The notes under the pieces are model-generated. The model saw only the letters and a program-made list of their open reading frames with translations, had not been told where the DNA came from and did no database searches. Shown here one piece after another: positions 8,501-17,345 of a stretch of DNA of 64,000 nucleotides. Each line of letters starts with the position of its first letter. Within the stretch, counting starts at the first letter, position 1. The stretch spans positions 1 to 64,000 of the forward strand of contig NZ_SSMW01000070.1 of assembly GCF_004799405.1 (NCBI RefSeq). Direction: 5' to 3'. The position numbers were made by a program, and so were the translations under genes. This DNA comes from Bradyrhizobium sp. (GTDB lineage: Bacteria; Pseudomonadota; Alphaproteobacteria; Rhizobiales; Xanthobacteraceae).

Positions 8501-9700
8501 ATGTCCCGGCCGAAGCTGGAGGTGGCGGATATCTTCCGCCGCCACAGTGAAGCCTGGCGCAGGGACAGCGCCGGGCATGTGAACTGTGCCCAGCTACGCG
8601 TCATGTCGGCGATCGAGGCCTGCCGTACCGCCGCGCTCGGCGGTCATGTCGAGCGCTGCGAGGACTGTGCCCACACGCGCATTGCCTACAATTCTTGTCG
8701 CAACCGGCATTGTCCCAAATGCCAGTGGGCTGCCGCCGCCCAATGGCTCGCGGCGCGCCAAGCCGAGCTGTTGCCGGTCCCCTATTATCATGTGGTGTTC
8801 ACCCTGCCGGCGCAGATCGGTGCCATCGCGTATCAGAACAAGGCCAAGGTCTATGGCCTGCTGTTCACAGCAGCGGCCGAGACGCTCATCACCATCGCGG
8901 CCGATCCCAAACACCTCGGTGCCAAGATCGGCTTAACGGCCGTGCTCCATACGTGGGGGCAGAATCTCGATCACCATCCCCATGTCCATTGCATCGTACC
9001 GGGCGGCGGAATATCCCCTGATGGCAAGCGTTGGATTGGCTGCAGATCGGGTTTCTTCCTGCCAGTGCGCGTGCTGTCGCGCCTGTTCCGGCGGTTGTTT
9101 CTGCAATATCTCGACGCGGCATTCGTTGCCGGCGAGCTTCAGTTCTTCTCCGATCTCACGGCACTCAAAGCTCCTTCTGCATTCAAACAGTATCTCGCGC
9201 CGCTGCGCCGGAGCGAATGGGTGGTCTTTGCCAAGCGTCCATTCGCAGGCCCCGAGCAGGTGCTCGCCTATCTTGCCCGTTACACTCATCGCGTCGCCAT
9301 TGCCAACAGCCGTTTGATCTCACTGTCCGACGGCAAAGTCTGCTTCCGCTGGAAGGATTATCGCCAGGACGGCAAGGGCAAAGCAATGATGCTCCAAGCC
9401 GGTGAGTTCATCCGGCGCTTTCTGATGCACACCCTGCCGGACGGCTTCCATCGCATCCGTCACTACGGCCTATTCGCCAACGGTCATCGCGCCGACAAGA
9501 TCGAACTATGCCGCAAGCTGCTGGCGGCGCCTTCTGCGCTCATGAATCGCGACACCGATGATTGTGAGAAGGTCGCTCCGGCCAACGAACCGCCACCCTG
9601 TCCATGCTGCGGCGGCCGAATGAAGATCATCGAGACGTTCGAAAGAACTCACGGAAGCCGAGCTGAGTCTCATGGTGCAAGAAGGTTCGACAGCTCATGA
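8501..9700 (+). CDS. IS91-family HUH transposase
   Basis: A 399-residue rolling-circle transposase. An N-terminal zinc-binding domain has Cys at 53, 56, 66, 71 and 74 (CEDCAH...CRNRHCPKC). The HUH metal-binding motif is in DHHPHVHCIVPGGG (H161, H163). The tyrosine motif region is YLARYTHRVAIANSRL. Near the C-terminus a CPCCGG knuckle is followed by a ragged tail. Length matches the family. It follows the recombinase by 10 bases and is surely co-transcribed. The catalytic motifs are present, so it may be active. Confidence 0.93.
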   Translation: MSRPKLEVADIFRRHSEAWRRDSAGHVNCAQLRVMSAIEACRTAALGGHVERCEDCAHTRIAYNSCRNRHCPKCQWAAAAQWLAARQAELLPVPYYHVVFTLPAQIGAIAYQNKAKVYGLLFTAAAETLITIAADPKHLGAKIGLTAVLHTWGQNLDHHPHVHCIVPGGGISPDGKRWIGCRSGFFLPVRVLSRLFRRLFLQYLDAAFVAGELQFFSDLTALKAPSAFKQYLAPLRRSEWVVFAKRPFAGPEQVLAYLARYTHRVAIANSRLISLSDGKVCFRWKDYRQDGKGKAMMLQAGEFIRRFLMHTLPDGFHRIRHYGLFANGHRADKIELCRKLLAAPSALMNRDTDDCEKVAPANEPPPCPCCGGRMKIIETFERTHGSRAESHGARRFDSS

Positions 9701-10160
9701 CCGTAGCATTCCGCCGCTCGCGCATGCTTGCCGTTCCTTACCCACGCCGCAGAGCCCTGGACGCTCCGGTGAGCGTCGGACTTCGCGCCTCCTCGGATCG
9801 GCTAAGCTCTCGGGCACTCAAACCCGCCAAACTTCGTGCTCGCTGTCACTGTCAAACGCTGCGGGCCAACGCCAATCCCCGTGCACGGCACCTATCGCCC
9901 TCGCAAACGACAACCATCACGGCGCGCCGAGAGGCAAAATCCCCATAGCGGCAGCACCGTGGCGCTCCGCGGTTTCGTGCAAGATGGTTTCTGTAACGGC
10001 TGTCCTTGACGAGATCAAAGCTGCGATAGCGCTTGCCATCAGCCATCACAGAAACCTAAATATTGTGCGAAGTTAGATGCATAGCTTCGACGAGGTGCCG
10101 TTAATTTCTCCCGGTCTCTCAGCATCACAGTCCGCGAGCCGACGTAGATAGGGGCCAAAA
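9701..10160. other. Non-coding stretch after IS91 transposase
   Basis: No convincing gene is seen in these 460 bases. They hold the likely right end of the IS91-type element, including the inverted repeat at 9986-9994/10048-10056, and then the upstream region of the glycosyltransferase with a GGGG ribosome-site-like run just before its ATG. Confidence 0.5.
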
Positions 10161-11804
10161 ATGCTCGTGATTATTTTATTTCTGTTTTTTCTCCTACTAT
10201 TGCTAGGGGCGGCGCTAACATTCACCAACCGTACTATTCTCCGACAGAATATCTTTGAGATGCTTATCCTGTTCGCGGTCTCCGTAGCATTTATGCCTTC
10301 TTTAAATGGAAGACCCTTTATGGGTCTAGAATATGAAGATGCGTATATGTTCGCCGCGAACTCCCATTACCTCCTTTTTAATCAGGAGTTTTCAGTCGAC
10401 CCGCTCGAAACTCATGCGTGCGCATTTGGCAGCTCATCAGACTGCAAGACAGAAGTGATCTTCGGGGGCCATTTTATTACAGTGCCGTCGTTAGCCTACT
10501 TTACCCACAAGTTGGTCGGATATCATCCTTATGCCGTGTGTTGGATCAACTATGTAGCTTCAGTGATTTCAGCATTTTTGCTTTACTTTCTTTGTCTCAA
10601 CCTCGTAAGAGATAGAGCGTGCTCCCTTTTGGCGGCGCTTGTGTACGCCTTGTGTCCTGCAATCTTCTTATTTCATAGTAGCGGCTTAGCTGAAACGACC
10701 TCCTCATTCTTTCTTGTCATATATGTTTTTTGTTTTATTAGTCTATTCATCAACAAGAAAAGCTATCCCGAAATCATAAGCTGGCTGCTCTGGGGCCTAC
10801 TCGGCATTTCCCTTTGCCTAGCACTGCTGACTAAGCGTGAAAATCTAGTACTGCTGGCATTGCCCTTATTTGCGCTTCCCGCGACCTCTCTAAGGTGGTC
10901 ACGAGAAGTAAGAAATCTTACTCTATGGGCTGGGATTACAATCCCTCTGGCAATCGTGCTTACAATTGGATTCAAAATATTTCAGATTGAAACTGGAGAG
11001 TCCGGTGATATAGGCGCGCCAACTTTTTCTGTTCAATACAGCGCCATCCTCATACCATTATTCTGTAGGGCATTTCTAACATTCAAGTGGTTTGGCATAT
11101 CGACACTCATTCTTCTCTGTGGAATTGCCGCAATGCTCCGACCATCTGTAAGACGTTCTGGTTGGCCGGTCGTGCTTGGCTTATTTTTTGCTTATTTGAT
11201 TGTTTATACCAGCCATTATCGAAGCTATTATTTTGTAAAGTACGGTTCTGTTACAGAATTCGGTTCGCTCCGATATATAACAAATTTCTTGCCGTTCTTT
11301 GCCGCATTGACTGCGTTGGGCCTAAACGAAATCCAAGTCTTGGCTAAAGATATTGGAGGCCGTTGGGATGGATGTGGCAAGCTGGTAGTTAATGGAATCG
11401 CAGCGGTTTGGGTTCTCAGCTCTGTGGGAATGATACACTCTTTACACACGGAATGGGGGGATGAAGAATGGGATAACCGAATTTCTCCGGTTTTAAATAC
11501 ACTCCAGAAGGTTAGTCCGCGTGAGGATTACATTTTAACGAATCTATCTGTGATCTTTCAGGTGTTTGCTGGTTCGAACGTAAGGATTGTTGATTCATAT
11601 TCGGTTGGCACCGCGCTTCCTGTAGATTCATTGATCAAAGACCTAAAGACAGCGCACACGATTTGGTGGTTACGCCCTAACGATGCTGATGTTGAAGATA
11701 CAAAACGTTACCCGGAATTCTATCAATTCGTCCAGCAGTATGAGGTGACGGAGTGCGCAAGTGGATTCGGGCCATATTCATTATGTCATCTGATAGTACG
11801 ATAG
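10161..11804 (+). CDS. GT-C-type membrane glycosyltransferase-like protein
   Basis: A 547-residue polytopic membrane protein with about 10-11 hydrophobic helices. The first periplasmic loop carries the acidic motif GLEYEDAY (E57, E59, D60), as in GT-C enzymes of the PMT/ArnT/GT83 kind that use polyprenyl-phosphate sugars; a soluble domain follows the last helix. It is notably richer in A+T than the core genes of this window, which points to transfer. It lies between the IS91 element and the HXS operon on the same strand. A role in glycosylating an exported product of that block is possible but unproven, and substrate cannot be predicted. Confidence 0.65.
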   Translation: MLVIILFLFFLLLLLGAALTFTNRTILRQNIFEMLILFAVSVAFMPSLNGRPFMGLEYEDAYMFAANSHYLLFNQEFSVDPLETHACAFGSSSDCKTEVIFGGHFITVPSLAYFTHKLVGYHPYAVCWINYVASVISAFLLYFLCLNLVRDRACSLLAALVYALCPAIFLFHSSGLAETTSSFFLVIYVFCFISLFINKKSYPEIISWLLWGLLGISLCLALLTKRENLVLLALPLFALPATSLRWSREVRNLTLWAGITIPLAIVLTIGFKIFQIETGESGDIGAPTFSVQYSAILIPLFCRAFLTFKWFGISTLILLCGIAAMLRPSVRRSGWPVVLGLFFAYLIVYTSHYRSYYFVKYGSVTEFGSLRYITNFLPFFAALTALGLNEIQVLAKDIGGRWDGCGKLVVNGIAAVWVLSSVGMIHSLHTEWGDEEWDNRISPVLNTLQKVSPREDYILTNLSVIFQVFAGSNVRIVDSYSVGTALPVDSLIKDLKTAHTIWWLRPNDADVEDTKRYPEFYQFVQQYEVTECASGFGPYSLCHLIVR

Positions 11805-11999
11805 GGTTATGGTCAGGCCCGGCTCTTTCACCGCCTCTTGAATCAGGATATAGGCGCGGCCCCGAATTTCCAGGTTAGGCAGCATCGATCCAATCTACCA
11901 TAGACCCGCGCGCGCGGCCCGAATTGTCTTGTCATTGCACCATCTGCGAACTTGAGACCCCGCCCTACCCTATTGGCGGGGCGTAAGGCGGGGTATCCA
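11805..11999. other. Short intergenic region with possible truncated gene start
   Basis: On the minus strand an ATG at 11885 opens MLPNLEIRGRAYILIQEAVK and about ten more sensible residues, then runs into the end of the glycosyltransferase gene, as if the 5' end of a gene had been cut off where the transferred block joins. There is also a GC-rich inverted repeat around 11955-11995. Nothing else is seen. Confidence 0.25.
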
Positions 12000-12353
<354 letters not shown>

Positions 12354-12419
12354 TTAATGGAAATGAGGAAAGATGAGAGATTTCGATAGGTTTAACCCGT
12401 GCTAGTATCCAGCACGCGA

Positions 12420-12917
12420 ATGTTGCCCAAATGGACCTACGATCAAGAGCATAACTTGGAAAACCTGATTACGCGGCGCGTACAGATAGAAAAGGATCTG
12501 TTTTTTGAGTATGAGGTCAGCCCCCATCGCGCAATATTGGCGCGGATGTCTGGGGTGTCGCCTAATGATCTAACCGAAGCAACCTCCTCACCCCAGGAGC
12601 TAGCTGAGCCTGCGAGCAAAGTCTCGGATTTGGCGCTGCCAACAGATACAACAAAAGCGCCGGTTGGCATGCGCATTCCGTTTAGGCAAGTTCGTCTGAA
12701 GGGACAAATCAATCCCTTGAAGCCCCCGCTCCATGTGGAGACTGTGTTGATTGGGCGGGCGCTGGGACAGCAGACGGGGTATCTATTCGGGGTGGGTTTT
12801 CGAATCCGCGATGATGGATATGTCGAAGGCGAATTTGTCGAGGGGGCTCAAAAATTCACCTCTTTCGAGAAGTTTCGAGAAGAAGTAGGTTGCCGACTGG
12901 CAAAAACTTCGATCTGA
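12420..12917 (+). CDS. Hypothetical protein
   Basis: About 165 residues from ATG 12420; an in-frame GTG at 12399 is possible. A charged helical N-terminus is followed by a Pro/Thr/Ser-rich linker and a C-terminal beta-rich segment (VETVLIGRALGQQTGYLFGV). There is no signal peptide, membrane helix or recognised family. It lies just ahead of the HXS block on the same strand. Confidence 0.5.
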   Translation: MLPKWTYDQEHNLENLITRRVQIEKDLFFEYEVSPHRAILARMSGVSPNDLTEATSSPQELAEPASKVSDLALPTDTTKAPVGMRIPFRQVRLKGQINPLKPPLHVETVLIGRALGQQTGYLFGVGFRIRDDGYVEGEFVEGAQKFTSFEKFREEVGCRLAKTSI

Positions 12918-13052
12918 ATCCTTCGATTGAAATGATGGCCGAGTTGGTGGGCACCCAAGGTAGGCTGGTGCGCTCGAATAGCTCGTCGGCGAAGCCGACG
13001 ATCTCAGGAATTTCACCAATCAAAATAACGCCTAACCTTTGGGAGATGGAAT

Positions 13053-13772
13053 ATGAACAGACAACTTGTCATCATGTGCGTTGCCGCCTTGGGCTTTTCT
13101 TCGCTGCCGTCTCAATCTTGGGCTCAGGCAAAGACAGCTAAGGCCTGTACGGAAGAGTGGAGAGCCGATAAGGCCGGCTTCCAGGCTAAAGGTATAACCG
13201 AGAAGGCGTACGTTGCAGAGTGTCGCGGCGGCGGAGCCGCGACCCCGACTGCAGCTCCAGCGCCCTCTGCACCGCCTCCAAAGCCGGTGATTGCAGCACC
13301 TGCTCCGGCGCCCTCAAGTGCCGGCCAGGCGAAAACCGCTAAAGTGTGCATCGAGGAATGGCGGGCTGATAAAGCCGGCTTTCAAGCGAAAGGAATAACT
13401 CAAAAAGCCTATGTCGCGGAATGCCGCGGCGGACCCGCGGCGGTTCCCACCGCAGCTCCGGCTCCAGCGCCCGCACCCGCCGCTCCGGCACCGAAGCCTA
13501 CGGTTACCGCGCCTGCTCCGGCGCCTGCTCAAGCTCCAGTCGCAAGAGCACCTTCTAACGGCACCCCGTCGGGAGCAGGTCAGTTCGCAACCGAAGCTCA
13601 AGCGAAAGCGAACTGTCCAGTCGACACCGTCGTTTGGGTAAATTTGCGTTCGAAAATCTATCACTTCAGCGGCACTCGCAACTACGGGACGACGAAGAAC
13701 GGCGCGTATATGTGTGAGAGAGACACCGCCGCTCAAGGAATGCGCGCCGCTAAAAACGAGCAACATCCCTAA
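13053..13772 (+). CDS. Secreted protein: two PsiF-like repeats plus HXS-neighbour C-terminal domain
   Basis: 239 residues. A Sec signal peptide occupies residues 1-24 (cut near SWA-QAK). Two near-identical 35-residue repeats (about 26-60 and 92-127) read TAKxCxEEWRADKAGFQAKG, then KAYVAECRGG, like PsiF-family motifs with paired cysteines. Each is followed by an Ala-Pro linker. The C-terminal domain (about 180-239) has CPVDTVVWVNLRSKIYHF, then YGTTKNGAYMC and a basic end. The same domain forms the whole mature part of the protein at 17346-17618, on the other side of the radical SAM genes. It is inferred to be a periplasmic partner of the HXS system; no activity is known. Confidence 0.7.
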   Translation: MNRQLVIMCVAALGFSSLPSQSWAQAKTAKACTEEWRADKAGFQAKGITEKAYVAECRGGGAATPTAAPAPSAPPPKPVIAAPAPAPSSAGQAKTAKVCIEEWRADKAGFQAKGITQKAYVAECRGGPAAVPTAAPAPAPAPAAPAPKPTVTAPAPAPAQAPVARAPSNGTPSGAGQFATEAQAKANCPVDTVVWVNLRSKIYHFSGTRNYGTTKNGAYMCERDTAAQGMRAAKNEQHP

Positions 13773-13778
13773 GTTACC

Positions 13779-13813
13779 AAGGACAACGCGGCTGCTCTGC
13801 CGCGTTGTCCCTT
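13779..13813 (+). terminator. Strong hairpin after the PsiF-like gene
   Basis: A stem of about 14 bp (AAGGACAACGCGGC/GCCGCGTTGTCCCTT, loop TGCTCT) stands just after the stop at 13772. It lacks a long T run, so it may be a weak terminator or an mRNA-stabilising structure separating this gene from the HXS operon. Confidence 0.5.
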
Positions 13814-13904
13814 GTATGCTCGGTAGGAGTGAGTTGCGAAAGCCGTGAGGCACTTTAGACGATGGCGGCTTTGGGTGCGCTGCAACAGCGTATGCACTAG
13901 GTCG

Positions 13905-13920
13905 CTTGGGATTTCCCAAG
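13905..13920. promoter_or_regulatory. Palindrome upstream of hxsA
   Basis: Arms CTTGGGA/TCCCAAG with a 2-base spacer stand about 115 bases before the hxsA start. It is a candidate operator in the 260-base gap between the PsiF-like gene and the operon. No promoter can be read with confidence. A purine-rich AAGGGGG stands about 9 bases before the hxsA ATG. Confidence 0.25.
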
Positions 13921-14033
13921 GGATCCAGCGGCATAAGCATCTTTTGCCTTATCAAAAATTGTTTTTCATCTGTATTGCAACTTATCCAAAACTTGGGTCT
14001 ACTTATCCGATTGTGGCAAGGGGGTAGAGAATC

Positions 14034-14324
14034 ATGCCGGGTCGGTCGAAAACTATATTTTCGCTAGGTGCCGCTCTCGCGTCTCTCGCTGGTGCGCAGG
14101 TCGTTAGCACTGAAGCGCAAGCGACAGGTACCAGTACTGACGCAATTGCTCCGACGAATGAGGCTGCAAGTGCGGACGCGCAAATGAAGGCGAGCGGACA
14201 TTTTCAGGTCGGAGAAGATCTTCTCGGGTTCGTAATGACCCGGCAGGCCGATGGGACACTGGTGGCGCAGCATGCCTCTCATGCTTCTCATGCCTCCCAC
14301 GCATCACATGTCTCAAGTCGCTAA
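14034..14324 (+). CDS. hxsA: HXS-repeat precursor peptide (HxsA/HxsA2 type)
   Basis: 96 residues. An N-terminal Sec-like signal (IFSLGAALASLAGAQVVS, cut near AQA-TG) is followed by a leader-like middle and a C-terminal tail of five His-Xaa-Ser triplets (H80, H83, H86, H89, H92: HAS four times, then HVS) ending SR. HXS tails next to hxsB, hxsC and hxsD define the His-Xaa-Ser system, predicted by comparative genomics to make a radical-SAM-modified peptide. This copy is short and lacks the long body of the larger HxsA form, so it is nearer the HxsA2 type. The last codons overlap the hxsD start. The tail is the likely modification site; the chemistry is unknown. Confidence 0.85.
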   Translation: MPGRSKTIFSLGAALASLAGAQVVSTEAQATGTSTDAIAPTNEAASADAQMKASGHFQVGEDLLGFVMTRQADGTLVAQHASHASHASHASHVSSR

Positions 14325-14658
14325 CGAAAAACGCGCTGCGACGATCACGATTGACGTAGATTTTGATGCAAGCATTCAAACGCTGAGTGCGTTGGAGGCT
14401 GCTGCGTATCGTCTGATTGGAGTAGCAACCTGCCAAATCGAAAAAACCGGCGGCCGATTTGTCTGTCATCTTGCCGCGCAAAATGACCGGGCAAGTGGGG
14501 GCTTCGCGGTAACCGACGCCGATGCGCTAAAAGTACGTTTCCTCGACCTTGTTACAGACGAAAACCTGAGGACGCGCGTGTCGGAAAAAACTGACGGCGT
14601 TCGCAACGTCATCTTGGCGCTTGCCTTTGGATCATTGGCCGCATCCCAAAACGACTAA
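14308..14658 (+). CDS. hxsD: HXS system protein HxsD
   Basis: 116 residues from ATG 14308, which lies inside the HXS codons of hxsA (17-base overlap, different frame), so translational coupling is likely. The sequence opens with a beta strand (TITIDVDFDASI), has one Cys in each of two strands (VATCQIE, FVCHLAA) and ends with the helix DENLRTRVSEKTDGVRNVIL then ALAFGS, the pattern of HxsD. HxsD has no known activity; a peptide-binding (recognition) role is plausible because of its size and place between precursor and enzymes. Earlier in-frame starts exist but would extend far into hxsA. Confidence 0.8.
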   Translation: MSQVANEKRAATITIDVDFDASIQTLSALEAAAYRLIGVATCQIEKTGGRFVCHLAAQNDRASGGFAVTDADALKVRFLDLVTDENLRTRVSEKTDGVRNVILALAFGSLAASQND

Positions 14659-14677
14659 CGCACAGCATTGGCTGACC

Positions 14678-16135
14678 ATGGCTCGTTTTCTCGCAGCCGA
14701 AGCATTTAGCTCGCCAAGCGAAGAACTCGCCTTGTTGCCGTTCAACTTTGAGCGAACAGGTACTGAGCAGTTCCTAGTTTCAAACATGGTGGGCGATTTC
14801 ATCCGACTAACAGAGGATGAGATCAACAAGTTGATTGATCTGAAAGTGACGCCCGGTGACGGCCTATACGAGAGGGCCTATGCAGCTCACTTGATTACCG
14901 GCTCACGTCAGAAGAGTCAGCAACAGCTCCTGGCCCTGCGCCTTCGAAGCCGAATGTCATTCCTGCGCGAGGTGACGCCACTTCATATGTTTGTCGTGAC
15001 TCTGCGTTGCGAGCACTCGTGCCCCTACTGCCAAGTCTCGCGGCAAAGCACCGACCGCTCACGATTTGACATGAGCGAAGCGACGGCACAACGGGGACTC
15101 GATATCGCGTTCGAAAGCAAATCGTCGCGGATAAAAATCGAATTCCAAGGTGGCGAACCGCTTCTCAATTTTGGTCTGATCAAGATGATCGTCTCGGCCG
15201 CGCAAGCAAAGTCGGCTGTCCTGAGCAAAAAAGTTGATTTCGTAGTCGCGACGAACCTCGCGCTGCTGGACGACACGATCCTTGCTTTCTGTAAAGCCAA
15301 TGAAATTCTTCTTTCAACCTCGCTGGATGGTCCGGCGGACCTGCACAATAAGAATCGACCACGACCGGGCGGGAACAGTTATGAGTTGGCGGTTAGTGGC
15401 ATCCGCCGCGCGCGCGAAGCGCTTGGACCGGATCGGGTCGGGGCGCTTATGACGACCACCGAAGCCAGCTTGGGTCGAGTAGATGAGATAATCGACGAAT
15501 ACCTGAAACTAGGTCTGGACGGCATTTTTCTTCGACCGCTGTCTCCGTTCGGTTTTGCGATCAAAACCAAACAATATCATCGTTACACTGCAGAGAGTTG
15601 GCTTGATTTCTACAGGCGCGGTCTTCGGCGAGTTCTGGATATCAATCATCAAGGGACTCCGTTTCGGGAGTTTTATTCGTCCTTGGTTCTGACGCGCATG
15701 TTGACCGACAGACCGATCGGCTACGTGGACCTACGAAGTCCAGCCGGGATCGGAATAGGCGCTCTGGTCTACAACTACGACGGTGGCGTGTTTGCTTCCG
15801 ATGAAGGGCGCATGCTCGCTGAGACGGGCGACAATGCCTTTCGACTCGGACATGTCGATGAAGACAACTATCGATCCCTTGTCCTTTCGGACAAGCTGGT
15901 CGACGCAATTTCCATGTCGCTGACGCAATGTGCGCCCGAGTGCTCGACCTGTGTGTTCGAAAGTCACTGTGGCGCAAATCCCGTGCATCACCATGCCACC
16001 CAGGGCGATGCCTTGGGCATTAAACCTCTTTCGGATTTTTGTGCGAGGCAGAAAGGAATTATGCGTCATTTGCTGCGGATAATGGACGAGTCACCGCGAG
16101 ACGCGGCGATATTGCGTCGCTGGGCCGGCTCATGA
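14678..16135 (+). CDS. hxsB: HXS system radical SAM maturase HxsB
   Basis: 485 residues from ATG 14678. An N-terminal region (1-100) precedes the radical SAM core, with the 4Fe-4S motif C111-EHS-C115-PY-C118 and GGEP in EFQGGEPLLNF for SAM binding, plus SLDGP. The C-terminus holds a Cys-rich SPASM-like region (CAPECSTCVFESHCG and a later FCARQKG), where auxiliary Fe-S clusters are expected. Family length and layout match HxsB. It is thought to act on the HXS tail of the precursor in the cytoplasm before export. It starts 19 bases after hxsD and its stop overlaps the hxsC start as ATGA. Confidence 0.9.
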   Translation: MARFLAAEAFSSPSEELALLPFNFERTGTEQFLVSNMVGDFIRLTEDEINKLIDLKVTPGDGLYERAYAAHLITGSRQKSQQQLLALRLRSRMSFLREVTPLHMFVVTLRCEHSCPYCQVSRQSTDRSRFDMSEATAQRGLDIAFESKSSRIKIEFQGGEPLLNFGLIKMIVSAAQAKSAVLSKKVDFVVATNLALLDDTILAFCKANEILLSTSLDGPADLHNKNRPRPGGNSYELAVSGIRRAREALGPDRVGALMTTTEASLGRVDEIIDEYLKLGLDGIFLRPLSPFGFAIKTKQYHRYTAESWLDFYRRGLRRVLDINHQGTPFREFYSSLVLTRMLTDRPIGYVDLRSPAGIGIGALVYNYDGGVFASDEGRMLAETGDNAFRLGHVDEDNYRSLVLSDKLVDAISMSLTQCAPECSTCVFESHCGANPVHHHATQGDALGIKPLSDFCARQKGIMRHLLRIMDESPRDAAILRRWAGS

Positions 16136-17310
16136 CCCTTGCTTTATCTGGAACAGCTGACCGTTGTCGCGGGTTTGAACAGCATACGAGGTCGGTTATC
16201 CGCCTAAAGGCGCTTGGCGATGCGCGATCCAGCGCGGGAGCCGACTTTACCGTCGTGCGGACAAGCGATGACCTGAAGCGCGTAATTCAGGATAGTCACG
16301 AAGCGATCTTCGCTATCGACGATGGTACTGGTTGTTTTCTGTCGAGTGAAGGCCTGCCCCGTCGCGCGATCACGGTCCCGGCTCAATTTTCTTATCTCGC
16401 CCCGGGAGACGTAATCGGCATTCATACTCCGTCACGAAAATTCCGAACTCTTTACCGGCATAACTCCCGTCATAACTCGTTTTTGGTTACGGAGCGTTGC
16501 AATAACTACTGCTTGATGTGTTCGCAGCCGCCGAAAGATATTGATGATCGGTGGATTTTGGATGAGATACGACAGAGCCTGCCTCTCCTAGACAAGGAAA
16601 CGCGTACCTTGACGTTTACTGGTGGAGAGCCGCTTTCTGATTCGGTCGAGTTCATTGGCCTTCTTGCTGATTGCCGCGATCAGCTTCCGAAAACGGCCGT
16701 ACAGGTATTGACGAACGGCCGCGCGTTCGCAAAGTCGGAAATTGTCGATGCCTGGCGAAAAGTGAACCATCCCAGCTTGATCGCAGCTATTCCAGTCTAT
16801 GCGGCGGTTGATCATGTGCACGACTATGTAGTGCAAGCCAAAGGCGCCTTTGACGAAACTATCCTTGGAATATTGAAGCTTAAAGACAGAGGTCAGCGCG
16901 TCGAGGTGCGTGTCGTTTTGCATGCGCAGACTGCGCCAATAATTTTAGATACGTGTCGGTGGATTGCGCGAAACCTCTCATTTGTTGACCACGTTGCGCT
17001 GATGGGGCTCGAAAACACGGGCTTCGCCATCGCAAATGAGGCGCAGCTCTGGATCGATCCGATCGATTATCGGGCTGCACTAGCGGATGCAGTCGATGTT
17101 CTCGTCGCGGCTGAAGTCAACGTGTCGGTCTACAATCTGCAACGCTGCGTGCTTGCGCAGTCCGTGTGGCCGTACGCAGTCCAATCAATCTCTGATTGGA
17201 AGAATGCGTTTATTTCCGAATGCGAGCCATGTACCGAGAAGTCGAGATGTGCTGGATTTTTCAGCTCCGGTAGGCCACGGCGAAGCAAAGCGATAAGTCC
17301 GATTCTCTGA
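16132..17310 (+). CDS. hxsC: HXS system radical SAM protein HxsC
   Basis: 392 residues. A unique N-terminal domain (about 1-105) is followed by a radical SAM core with C123-NNY-C127-LM-C130 and FTGGEPLSD. A short C-terminal Cys cluster (CEPCTEKSRCAG) could hold one further cluster. ATG 16132 overlaps the hxsB stop (ATGA), the sign of translational coupling. The pairing of HxsB and HxsC in one operon is the defining feature of HXS loci and suggests two successive or cooperative radical reactions on one peptide. Start chosen by the overlap. Confidence 0.9.
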   Translation: MTLALSGTADRCRGFEQHTRSVIRLKALGDARSSAGADFTVVRTSDDLKRVIQDSHEAIFAIDDGTGCFLSSEGLPRRAITVPAQFSYLAPGDVIGIHTPSRKFRTLYRHNSRHNSFLVTERCNNYCLMCSQPPKDIDDRWILDEIRQSLPLLDKETRTLTFTGGEPLSDSVEFIGLLADCRDQLPKTAVQVLTNGRAFAKSEIVDAWRKVNHPSLIAAIPVYAAVDHVHDYVVQAKGAFDETILGILKLKDRGQRVEVRVVLHAQTAPIILDTCRWIARNLSFVDHVALMGLENTGFAIANEAQLWIDPIDYRAALADAVDVLVAAEVNVSVYNLQRCVLAQSVWPYAVQSISDWKNAFISECEPCTEKSRCAGFFSSGRPRRSKAISPIL

Positions 17311-17345
17311 CGGATTGTGACCTGAGATTAGATTACGAGGTGAAC

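Larger units (their letters stand above)
7478..10056 (+). mobile_element. IS91-family insertion element (approximate limits)
   Basis: The unit holds a tyrosine recombinase and an IS91-type transposase in tandem. Ends are approximate. On the left they are set at the hairpin near 7478. On the right they are set at the 9-bp inverted repeat GGTTTCTGT (9986-9994) / ACAGAAACC (10048-10056), since IS91 elements lack terminal inverted repeats and make no target duplication. It lies between the frameshifted small gene and the glycosyltransferase that begins the HXS block. Confidence 0.5.

Noticed and set aside
14274..14318. CAT-GCC-TCT type repeats read as a DNA microsatellite
   Set aside because: The repeats encode the HXS tail next to hxsB/C/D, so protein function explains them better.
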